Shown: positions 1-5,399 of the stretch, one piece after another
How the letters are laid out: each line of letters starts with the position of its first letter
Numbering within the stretch: position 1 is the first letter of the stretch
NCBI GenBank assembly: GCA_023252395.1
Contig: JAJPDY010000064.1
Coordinates: 1-6,694 of the forward strand
Origin: Nitrososphaera sp.
GTDB taxonomy: Archaea; Thermoproteota; Nitrososphaeria; Nitrososphaerales; Nitrososphaeraceae
Direction: 5' to 3'
Length of the DNA: 6,694 nt
Notes under the pieces: model-generated
The model's input: only the letters and a program-made list of their open reading frames with translations
Told to the model about the DNA's origin: nothing
The model's database searches: none
Position numbers and translations under genes: made by a program

Positions 1-816
1 GGCAGCATTCTAACCCCAGAAGAAACCGCGCAGGTGTATTCCGCGTTTGACCAGGTGGGCGACATTGTCATAATAAAGATTCCTGACGACTTGGCGGCAA
101 AAAAACAAGTTATTGCAAAAGCGATACTTGCCAACGTAAAGACTGCAAAGGCTGTGTTTGCGCAGGTGTCGGCGGTAAAGGGCGACTACAGGGTCCGTGA
201 CCTTGAATTTCTTGCAGGCGAAAACCGGACAATAACAGAGTACAAAGAGCACGCCTGCCGGTTCAAAGTCGACGTTGCAAAAACGTATTTTTCGCCCCGG
301 CTGTCAACGGAGCGGCTGCGCATAGCCAAGATGGTTGGCGACAACGAAACCATAGTCAACATGTTCGCCGGAGTCGGCACGTATTCTGTCGTGATAGCAA
401 AAACAAACAAGACGTGCAGAGTCTACAGCATCGACTCTAATTTAGCTGCAAGCGAGCTGGATAAAATCAACGCGAAATTAAACAAGGTGCATGACAGGGT
501 AGTTTCAATATGCGGCGATGCCTCTGAAGTGATAAAGGAACAGCTTGTCGGGCAGGCCGACAGGGTTCTGATGCCTCTGCCAGAGCGAGCCCGGGAATTC
601 GTAGAGCCGGCGGTGCTTGCGCTAAAGCAAAAGGGAGTCGTCCATTACTTTGCCCACGTAAAGGCTGACAACAAAAAGGCAAGCAAAGAGCTCGGGCTTG
701 AAGACGCGAACGACGCTTTTCAAAAATACAACCATGACGTCATGGGGGTGACGGTTGTCCGGGAAGTTGGACCGAGAATTTACCAGATAGTTGCCGACGT
801 TTCAGTCAGGCGCTAG
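1..816 (+). CDS. trm5: tRNA (guanine(37)-N1)-methyltransferase Trm5, 5'-truncated
   Basis: The frame is open from the first base, so the gene begins left of the window; 271 C-terminal residues are visible. Trm5 uses S-adenosylmethionine to methylate N1 of G37, next to the anticodon, which prevents +1 frameshifting; in archaea it also opens the wyosine pathway. Visible landmarks, numbered from the first codon here: the FDQVGDIVIIKIP segment (16-28), typical of the domain before the catalytic part; YFSPRLSTER (96-105), a Trm5 signature; the SAM-binding loop NMFAGVG (120-126); the acidic residue of the next strand, D145 in YSIDSN; CGDA (171-174); and DRVLMPLPE (187-195) where the family has its NxP-type catalytic motif. 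Full archaeal Trm5 has about 330 residues or more, so some 60 or more residues are missing. The last 11 bases overlap the end of the opposing small membrane gene. The family call is firm; the Trm5a/b/c subtype cannot be decided here. Confidence 0.9.
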   Translation, partial: GSILTPEETAQVYSAFDQVGDIVIIKIPDDLAAKKQVIAKAILANVKTAKAVFAQVSAVKGDYRVRDLEFLAGENRTITEYKEHACRFKVDVAKTYFSPRLSTERLRIAKMVGDNETIVNMFAGVGTYSVVIAKTNKTCRVYSIDSNLAASELDKINAKLNKVHDRVVSICGDASEVIKEQLVGQADRVLMPLPERAREFVEPAVLALKQKGVVHYFAHVKADNKKASKELGLEDANDAFQKYNHDVMGVTVVREVGPRIYQIVADVSVRR

Positions 817-1030
817 GCTTCTCATCTGTCCGGGGCGCAGTCAGCATCGTGTAGCCTATCCACCCAAGCACTGCCAAGAGGATGCCGACCAGCCCGAGCA
901 TCGTCAGCTGCATTATTATCAAGCCCCATTGCGTGCCAAATAGAAAATAAGCATACAGTATGAACGCGATAATGGCAATAGCAAGAAAGGCGGCACCGGT
1001 CCCCCTGCTTCCCCTCCTCTTGACGTTCAT
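806..1030 (-). CDS. Small two-helix membrane protein, unknown function
   Basis: A 74-residue protein with an ATG start. A short basic N-terminus (MNVKRRGSR) is followed by two hydrophobic stretches, about residues 13-32 and 38-63, joined by a short FGTQW turn, then a polar tail ending in EKPSA. The basic N-terminus suggests both ends lie in the cytoplasm with a helical hairpin in the membrane. No family is recognised. It is believed real because the two helices are coherent, an archaeal-type TATA element lies 23-31 bases before the ATG, and it fills the space between trm5 and the acetyltransferase exactly, overlapping trm5 by 11 bases. A competing frame starting further upstream on the same strand (ATG at 1052) gives an incoherent peptide. 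There is no Shine-Dalgarno sequence before the ATG, so a leaderless transcript is likely. Confidence 0.7.
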   Translation of the reverse strand: MNVKRRGSRGTGAAFLAIAIIAFILYAYFLFGTQWGLIIMQLTMLGLVGILLAVLGWIGYTMLTAPRTDEKPSA

Positions 1031-1052
1031 AGCGGAAAAGCATTTGCCGCAT

Positions 1053-1061
1053 CTTAATAAT
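1053..1061 (-). promoter_or_regulatory. TATA-like element for the small membrane gene
   Basis: On the minus strand this reads ATTATTAAG, preceded by an A-rich stretch (AAAAAG) that could act as the BRE bound by TFB. Its centre is about 27 bases before the ATG at 1030, the spacing expected if transcription begins at the start codon. It lies in the 35-base gap after the acetyltransferase stop codon, so the small gene is probably transcribed separately although both genes are on the same strand. Confidence 0.5.
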
Positions 1062-1065
1062 CTTT

Positions 1066-1530
1066 TTAGTTCAGCTCTAGCGCCATCAGGTAGGCGTCCT
1101 CGCCGTCCCTGTAGTACGTGCGCAGCCTCGACTTTATCTCAAATCCCAGCTTTTCATACATCTTGATGGCGTCCGTGTTGCTCACCCTCACCTCGAGGTA
1201 GATCTCGTCGCTCTTCCTGTGCATCACGCCGTTGATGCCTTCGAGCATCAGCGCCTTGCCAATCCCTTTGCCCCTGTGCTCTTCAAGCACCGCCACTGAA
1301 ACCACATGCCCCTTCTTGACAAAGCCCAGCTTGCGGAAGTTGGAAAACCCGAACTCTATCTTGCACATGATGTAGCCGATAACCTTGTTGTCCAGCTCCG
1401 CCACAATGAACGCCTCTGCCAGCTCGCGGAGGATTGACTCGAAAAAGTAATCGGAATAGTGTTCAGGCAACGCCGCCATGTTTATGTCAATGACCGATGG
1501 CAGGTCGCTTTCTTCGCAGCGGCGAATCAC
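1066..1530 (-). CDS. Archaeal N-alpha-acetyltransferase (Ard1/Naa10/RimI-like, GNAT fold)
   Basis: A 154-residue GNAT enzyme expected to transfer acetyl from acetyl-CoA to protein N-termini in the cytoplasm. The N-terminal part has the Ard1-type segment NMAALPEHYSDYFF (17-30), close to the LPENYPYYFF form of characterised archaeal Ard1. Motif A follows, with VVSVAVLEEHRGKGIGKALM (76-95); R86-G-K-G-I-G is the pyrophosphate-binding loop. The C-terminal motif is NTDAIKMYEKLGFE (118-131), followed by the TYYRDGEDAYLM segment typical of the family. The GTG at 1530 is chosen as start because AGGTGA lies four bases upstream and family homology begins at once (MIRRCEESDLP). The frame stays open up to an ATG at 1644, but those 38 extra residues do not look like the family and would run into the divergent protease gene. 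Substrate preference cannot be read from the sequence. Confidence 0.88.
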   Translation of the reverse strand: MIRRCEESDLPSVIDINMAALPEHYSDYFFESILRELAEAFIVAELDNKVIGYIMCKIEFGFSNFRKLGFVKKGHVVSVAVLEEHRGKGIGKALMLEGINGVMHRKSDEIYLEVRVSNTDAIKMYEKLGFEIKSRLRTYYRDGEDAYLMALELN

Positions 1531-1634
1531 ATAGTCACCTACTTTCCGCAGGGCAGTCTGCAAGGCAAAAATTAAAGATAGAAACACACTATTTAACTTT
1601 ACAGGTTTCATTGAGACACAAGGCTTTAATTTGA
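1531..1634. promoter_or_regulatory. Divergent promoter region, acetyltransferase (-) / M50 protease (+)
   Basis: This AT-rich spacer of about 100 bases separates two divergent genes. For the acetyltransferase, the minus strand shows CTTTAATTTTT (1567-1577), about 40 bases before the GTG. That leaves a short leader containing the Shine-Dalgarno AGGTGA (1535-1540). For the protease, two plus-strand candidates exist: ATTTAACTT (1591-1599), which would give a short leader before the TTG at 1635, and CTTTAATTT (1624-1632), which sits at leaderless distance from the in-frame GTG at 1656. The sequence alone does not decide between them. Confidence 0.45.
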
Positions 1635-2816
1635 TTGGCGACAAAGAAATATCCTGTGGCTACTTCCCTTAACGGCGACTTTTCGCGAGTAGTTCCTCTG
1701 ATCTCGTCGTTTTATACGATAAAGGACTTTAGGCGAAACGTCCGGGAAGACTATGTAGAGTTCCTGATAGCCGATGCCGACATCAAGGGCACGTTTCAGG
1801 CATTTCTCAAAGAGCTTGCGAAGGTGGACATGATAGCCACTGCAAAGAGGTCAAGGTATGTCTCTCAGGTGATGCCCACCCTTGCTTCCACCCGGTTCGC
1901 AGTCGACGACGGGATAGTGCTCACGATCTATAAACTGAGCAAGCAAAAGCCAAGAAGCAACTTTTGGCGGGCGGTGCCGCTGATGCTTTTCGCAGTCACG
2001 GTCACTCTGGTATTTGTTGACGGCTATGTGCGGTCCGGCTCGGACTTTGCCAAGACATATGTGCAGGATCCTGTCTTGCTTGCAGGAGTTTATACAATGT
2101 CGCTGATGGGGATACTTGGCATACACGAGCTTGGCCACATGATAGCGAACAAGCATTACGGTCTCAAGGCATCGTGGCCGTATTTTCTGCCGGGCATCCC
2201 GGGATTTACCCCGACCTTTGGCGCCATGATAGCGCTCAGGGGCAACATGACAAACAGAAACGTCATGTTTGACGTCGGAATAGCCGGCCCAATAGCAGGG
2301 CTCATAATAGCAGTTATAGTTTCGATCTATGGCTCTACGATTTCTGTCATGATACCGATAGACGAGTACCAGAGGCTGTCTGGCGACAACCAGCTGTTCA
2401 CAATGGATGCAAGCGTGCTCATGATGGCCACGCTCTACCTGACTGGCACCGCTGTGCAAGGAATGGTGCTTGTAATGTCGCCGGTGCTCTTTGCAGCCTG
2501 GCTCGGGTTTTTGATAACCTTCCTAAACCTGATGCCTGCCTGGCAGCTTGACGGCGGCCACCTTGCCCGGTCCGCGCTTGGGCCGCGCTGGCACAAGATC
2601 CTGACCTATGTCAGCATTGGGGTATTTTTTGCACTTGGGTTCTACCCAATAGCCCTGCTGGTCCTGTTCTTTAGCATGAGGGCGCCAGAGAGCATGCCGC
2701 TTGACGATGTCACGCCGCTTTCAAGCAAGCGAAAAGCGCTCTTTTTCGTCGCGCTAGGAATTGCAATGATGACAGCGCCAATCCCGTCGCACATCTTTGG
2801 CTTTCTCAACTTCTAG
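1635..2816 (+). CDS. Site-2 protease family (M50) intramembrane zinc metalloprotease
   Basis: A 393-residue multi-pass membrane protease. Residues 1-110 are a soluble, mostly cytosolic domain without a signal peptide. Membrane helices follow at about 113-130, 148-172, 214-234, 256-298 (probably two), 322-347 and 367-386. The zinc site is complete: HELGH (164-168) supplies two His ligands and the catalytic Glu, and NLMPAWQLDGGH (298-309) supplies the conserved Asp. Between them, PYFLPGIPGFTPTFGA (182-197) and NRNVMFDVGIAGPIAG (207-222) resemble the EGY-type S2P branch of plant plastids and cyanobacteria. No PDZ domain is seen. S2Ps cut membrane-anchored regulators or signal-peptide remnants; the substrate here is unknown. 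The start is uncertain: TTG at 1635 follows an in-frame stop directly, while GTG at 1656 would shorten the protein by seven residues and fits a TATA-like element better. The 3' end overlaps the opposing LarA-like gene by 11 bases. Confidence 0.92.
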   Translation: MATKKYPVATSLNGDFSRVVPLISSFYTIKDFRRNVREDYVEFLIADADIKGTFQAFLKELAKVDMIATAKRSRYVSQVMPTLASTRFAVDDGIVLTIYKLSKQKPRSNFWRAVPLMLFAVTVTLVFVDGYVRSGSDFAKTYVQDPVLLAGVYTMSLMGILGIHELGHMIANKHYGLKASWPYFLPGIPGFTPTFGAMIALRGNMTNRNVMFDVGIAGPIAGLIIAVIVSIYGSTISVMIPIDEYQRLSGDNQLFTMDASVLMMATLYLTGTAVQGMVLVMSPVLFAAWLGFLITFLNLMPAWQLDGGHLARSALGPRWHKILTYVSIGVFFALGFYPIALLVLFFSMRAPESMPLDDVTPLSSKRKALFFVALGIAMMTAPIPSHIFGFLNF

Positions 2817-3933
2817 GCTTGAGTAGCGTAATGTCTGCGTCTGACAGGACAAGAGCCTTAAAGTTCTTGCCGTGCTTTTCTGGCTGCTTGTCAAGGATGT
2901 CCTTCATGCCGGCATACGTGGTAAAGCCAAGCTTTGTCCTGGCGTAATAGTGCGGAAGCGCCGAGACAAGCCCGAGCTCGTATTTCTGCCGCAGCTCTTG
3001 CATGTACAACAGGTGCTCGAGCCCGTCTATGTACGGGCTCTGCGGCAGTTGCTCTGGCTTGAGCCTTCCTTCTATGAACATCTGGAGCGCCCCGCCGCCT
3101 GCCCCTTCGCGGTTTTCTGCAACCAGTATCGCAGAACCACCTTCCTTGACTGCGTGGATAGAGTTCCAGAGCGAATTGAGCGAGCCGGCAAGAGTAGAGT
3201 GGGTGCCGGCTTCGCTGCTCGCGCTTATTATGGCGCACTTTACCGGATCGGTTTCAATTACAGATATCGACTTGAGTTGCGTTATTGCCTTGCTGAATGC
3301 TTCGGAAATGCTTCCGGTATGTATGCCTGCAATGCCTGCGCTGTTGGCTACAAGCTCGACTGAAGTTGCCGGGATGCCTTCAGCCGCAGATGTTGCAACC
3401 TTGAGCGGCCCACCTTCTACGCCGGGCGCCGGAATGTTGCCCTGCCTTGCCTTGAATGCCTCTGCCATCCTGTCGGCAAGCAGGTTGCGCAAAAGCGCAG
3501 TGGGCGCGCCGGCAAACCCGAACAGGGGGTCATACGCGACGCTTGAGACAATCACCGTGCTCTGGAACTTGCTTATCCTGTCCTGCAGCGACTGGTAGTC
3601 TATCCTGTTTATCGACACTGTTTCGCTGCCGCCTGTTAGAGCGGCCAAGCTGGCGCGAAGTGCGCCGGCAACCTTGGCAGGAACGTCGATTGTAAAGTTG
3701 AAACCCTTTGCGCGGGCAGCTTCAGCAAGCATTATTGCCGCCTTGGCCGCGGCCTTTGAGCCTGAAAGTGCAAGAACGAGCATGTTGTCTGTCAGCGGCA
3801 CACTAGCAATGGCGGCCCTGATTTCTTCTTCCGGCAGTGCCTGAAAACTAGAAGAGATCTGGCTTGACAGGTTTTCAAACTTGATGTCAAGCACCACATC
3901 TGTGGTGCCGTACCTGAGCCATATCTCTGGCAT
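2806..3933 (-). CDS. LarA-like (DUF2088) fold protein, probably lacking the nickel-pincer site
   Basis: A 375-residue protein, somewhat shorter than lactate racemase LarA (about 420-430). The LarA pattern is seen in the opening strand WLRYGTTDVVLDIKFENL (5-22), a glycine-rich turn GFAGAP (139-144) where LarA has GYSGGRK, and a C-terminal part with AVKEGGSAILVAENREGAGGG (261-281) followed by a Tyr/Glu-rich helical end. The residues that make LarA an enzyme do not line up: no TRPTP-like N-terminal motif, no His before the glycine turn (the text is AYDPLF), Thr145 where the cofactor-bearing Lys would be, and no nickel-ligand His soon after. It is therefore probably not a racemase. No larB, larC or larE cofactor gene is in the window. 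ATG at 3933 is the start; with no Shine-Dalgarno and a TATA element near -29, a leaderless transcript is likely. It diverges from pyrE. The fold call is moderate and the function unknown. Confidence 0.68.
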   Translation of the reverse strand: MPEIWLRYGTTDVVLDIKFENLSSQISSSFQALPEEEIRAAIASVPLTDNMLVLALSGSKAAAKAAIMLAEAARAKGFNFTIDVPAKVAGALRASLAALTGGSETVSINRIDYQSLQDRISKFQSTVIVSSVAYDPLFGFAGAPTALLRNLLADRMAEAFKARQGNIPAPGVEGGPLKVATSAAEGIPATSVELVANSAGIAGIHTGSISEAFSKAITQLKSISVIETDPVKCAIISASSEAGTHSTLAGSLNSLWNSIHAVKEGGSAILVAENREGAGGGALQMFIEGRLKPEQLPQSPYIDGLEHLLYMQELRQKYELGLVSALPHYYARTKLGFTTYAGMKDILDKQPEKHGKNFKALVLSDADITLLKPRS

Positions 3934-3956
3934 CAGGGTAGGGGAGCAAGGACAAA

Positions 3957-3967
3957 AGATAAAAATG
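3957..3967. promoter_or_regulatory. Shared divergent TATA element, LarA-like gene (-) and pyrE (+)
   Basis: The core GATAAAAAT (3958-3966) is the only strong AT-rich block in the 54-base spacer between the two divergent start codons. Its centre is about 26 bases before the TTG of pyrE on the plus strand and about 29 bases before the ATG of the LarA-like gene on the minus strand. Both are TATA positions for leaderless transcripts. Neither gene has a Shine-Dalgarno sequence. The flanking purine-rich stretches could be the two opposed BRE sites. Confidence 0.5.
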
Positions 3968-3987
3968 AATCTCTTGCACAGTTAGTA

Positions 3988-4617
3988 TTGCAACCTGACT
4001 TTATCCTTGAATTTGCAAGGTTCCTGCTAAAGAGCAATGCGCTGCAGTTTGGGACATTCACGCTTGCAAGCGGCAGGCCAAGCCCATATTATATCGACTT
4101 GCGCATGCTGCCCAGCTTTCCAAAGCATTTCAGGCTAACTATAACTGCCATGAAAGAAGCAGTGGCTGGCAAAATAGGGAGCAATTTTGACACTTTTGCA
4201 TCCGTGCCCACGTCCGGCCTGGTCTTTGGCTCGGCCCTAGCCTATGAGATGGTCAAGCCTTTTGTCTACGTGAGAAAAGAGTCAAAGGGGTACGGCACGA
4301 GCAAGCTGGTAGAAGGGCACCTCCCATCCGGCTCCCGGGTGGTGATAGTTGACGACGTGGCTACCACCGGCACGTCTGTGAGCCACGCGGTCCAAGCCAT
4401 ACGGGCAAACGGCGGCATTGTCGACGACGTGGTGGCGCTTGTGAGCAGGCAGGAAGGGGCGGAGGATCACCTGAAAAAGATGAATGTCCGGCTCACTGCC
4501 GTCACTACGGTCAAAGAGATCGTGAACACGCTCCATAAGGCCGGCCTTGTCGACAGCAATACCCTAGAGTCGGTGATGGAGCAAATGGCTTCGCAGGCCG
4601 ACTATGACAACGAGTAG
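3988..4617 (+). CDS. pyrE: Orotate phosphoribosyltransferase
   Basis: A 209-residue cytoplasmic enzyme that joins orotate to PRPP to give orotidine 5'-monophosphate, the fifth step of de novo UMP synthesis; it acts as a dimer. Near the N-terminus, FGTFTLASGRPSPYYIDLR (21-39) is the orotate-binding signature. VPTSGLVFGSALAY (73-86) follows, then the flexible loop VRKESKGYGTSKLVEG (95-110), whose Lys/Arg residues close over the active site of the partner subunit. The PRPP-binding motif VVIVDDVATTGTS (118-130) contains the acidic pair and the TTGTS phosphate loop. Length fits the family and every key motif is present, so the enzyme should be active. TTG at 3988 is the only reasonable start: no ATG or GTG lies in frame between the LarA-like gene and the orotate motif, and a TATA element lies at -26. 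Its stop codon directly touches that of tbp. No other pyr gene is visible. Confidence 0.95.
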   Translation: MQPDFILEFARFLLKSNALQFGTFTLASGRPSPYYIDLRMLPSFPKHFRLTITAMKEAVAGKIGSNFDTFASVPTSGLVFGSALAYEMVKPFVYVRKESKGYGTSKLVEGHLPSGSRVVIVDDVATTGTSVSHAVQAIRANGGIVDDVVALVSRQEGAEDHLKKMNVRLTAVTTVKEIVNTLHKAGLVDSNTLESVMEQMASQADYDNE

Positions 4618-5181
4618 CTAGCCTTCGTAGATCATCAGGTTCTTTTCTTCCAAGAGCGTGTGCAAGTTGCCAACTGCGCGGTAGACTTCGCTTTCCTTCT
4701 TGGCGCCCGTGCAGACCAGCTTGCCGCTTGCAAAGAGCAGGATTACCGTCTTTGGATCAAGCATCCTGTGAATAAGGCCTGGGAACTGCTCCGGCTCGTA
4801 CATGCTCCTTGGAAGCACTCTGGCTGCAAGCTCTAGGTGTATCTTGCCGCCGAGGCTTGCAGACGCGACAATGTTCTGGATTTCAATCTGGGGCTCGTGC
4901 TCTAGAGGTATTCCGCCCTTTTTCAGCTTCAGAACGACGTTCTTGACCGCCTGTATTGCCATCTTTTCCGACTTTGCGCCCGTGCAGACCATCTTGCCTG
5001 AGCTAAAGATAAGAGTGGCAGTCTTTGGAGACCTCAGCCTGAACACGAGACCGGGGAACTGGTCCGGGTGGTATTCTACATCCGGAAAAATCTGGGTAAT
5101 CAGGTTAAGGTTGACCGTCTGGTTCACGGTGGCTGACGCGACTACGTTCTCGATGCTCACGATGGGCTTGGTCTGCGGCAT
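4618..5181 (-). CDS. tbp: TATA-box-binding protein (TBP)
   Basis: A 187-residue archaeal basal transcription factor that binds and bends TATA boxes and recruits TFB and RNA polymerase. It is made of two tandem halves offset by 91 residues (about 7-80 and 98-171). Each half carries QFPGL (41-45; 132-136) and SGK-VCTGAK (61-70; 152-161). The four Phe residues that wedge into DNA are present in the usual pairs 17 residues apart: F42/F59 and F133/F150. No acidic C-terminal tail is seen; the protein ends NLMIYEG. ATG at 5181 is preferred over an in-frame ATG at 5226 because it gives the normal family length and start, and because TATATATATA lies 21-30 bases before it. The upstream ATG would lie on the far side of that promoter. 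The stop codon abuts that of pyrE, so the two transcripts converge head-on. Identification is very secure. Confidence 0.97.
   Translation of the reverse strand: MPQTKPIVSIENVVASATVNQTVNLNLITQIFPDVEYHPDQFPGLVFRLRSPKTATLIFSSGKMVCTGAKSEKMAIQAVKNVVLKLKKGGIPLEHEPQIEIQNIVASASLGGKIHLELAARVLPRSMYEPEQFPGLIHRMLDPKTVILLFASGKLVCTGAKKESEVYRAVGNLHTLLEEKNLMIYEG
4669..5163 (-). repeat. Internal tandem duplication within tbp
   Basis: The two saddle halves of TBP come from an ancient duplication that can still be seen in the DNA. The 16-base string GCGCCCGTGCAGACCA (plus-strand reading) occurs at 4703-4718 and again at 4976-4991, 273 bases apart, which is exactly 91 codons and matches the protein repeat offset. 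Elsewhere the halves have diverged. The retained identity encodes the VCTGAK segment, part of the DNA-contacting surface. Confidence 0.85.
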
Positions 5182-5187
5182 ATGCGG

Positions 5188-5197
5188 CTTTATAAAG
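5188..5197. promoter_or_regulatory. Perfect palindrome CTTTATAAAG between the tbp TATA box and its ATG
   Basis: A 10-base perfect palindrome with a TATA-like core, 7-16 bases before the tbp start codon. It is too close to the ATG to be the TATA box of a leaderless transcript. It lies between the TATATATATA element and the expected transcription start, where archaeal repressors often bind. TBP itself, or another regulator, could occupy it; this is inference. Confidence 0.4.
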
Positions 5198-5201
5198 GCG
5201 C

Positions 5202-5211
5202 TATATATATA
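5202..5211 (-). promoter_or_regulatory. TATA box of tbp
   Basis: TATATATATA lies 21-30 bases upstream of the ATG at 5181, the expected place for an archaeal TATA box whose transcript begins at or next to the start codon. No Shine-Dalgarno sequence precedes the ATG, which agrees with leaderless translation. The element is a perfect palindrome, so direction must come from flanking BRE contacts. Confidence 0.7.
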
Positions 5212-5386
5212 CCTGCTTGCTACCATATTATAGTAAAATTAACCAGCTGAATCCAAAATGACGCAAATCCTGCACAATATCTATCACTTATGGCTGAATA
5301 ACCGCAATAATTTCAGGCTATGTACCGCTATTAGCTTATAGCTATGACAGAATGGCAAGCAACAGAATATGTATACGGCAGTGCTA
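5212..5386. other. AT-rich divergent spacer between tbp and the seven-helix membrane gene
   Basis: This spacer is long for this otherwise tightly packed window. It holds no tRNA, no convincing small gene and no repeat array. It contains AT-rich patches (near 5223-5240 and 5329-5344) that could be promoter elements for the plus-strand membrane gene, and a short inverted repeat, TAGCT-TAT-AGCTA, at 5332-5344. If TTATAG at about 5336-5341 acts as a TATA box, transcription would start near 5362 and give a leader of roughly 35-40 bases, in keeping with the Shine-Dalgarno sequence of that gene. Confidence 0.4.
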
Positions 5387-5392
5387 GGGAGG
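5387..5392 (+). promoter_or_regulatory. Shine-Dalgarno sequence GGGAGG
   Basis: A strong match to the complement of the archaeal 16S rRNA 3' end, seven bases before the GTG at 5400 and four bases before an in-frame TTG at 5397. The better spacing selects GTG 5400 as start. An in-frame TGA at 5394 rules out any start further upstream. Confidence 0.7.
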
Positions 5393-5399
5393 CTGATTG

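Noticed and set aside
1531..1644. A 38-residue N-terminal extension of the acetyltransferase from ATG 1644
   Set aside because: The extra residues are unlike GNAT proteins, overlap the divergent protease start and cross both promoters; GTG 1530 has a good Shine-Dalgarno sequence and begins at the family homology.
1851..2459. A 202-codon open frame on the minus strand inside the protease gene
   Set aside because: The translation is rich in His, Arg and Cys with no domain pattern, as expected for an antisense shadow of a hydrophobic gene with conserved zinc motifs.
3002..3598. A 198-codon open frame on the plus strand inside the LarA-like gene
   Set aside because: It is an antisense shadow with low-complexity Ser/Ala/Pro composition, no promoter and no ribosome binding site; the minus frame carries recognisable LarA-type blocks.
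4640..4651. A T-rich stretch after pyrE as a transcription terminator
   Set aside because: TTCTTTTCTTCC is interrupted and lies within tbp coding sequence (the LEEKN codons), so its composition is explained by the protein.
5182..5226. A 15-residue N-terminal extension of TBP from ATG 5226
   Set aside because: It would place the start codon upstream of the best TATA box, and the extra residues have no counterpart in the family; ATG 5181 gives the normal length.
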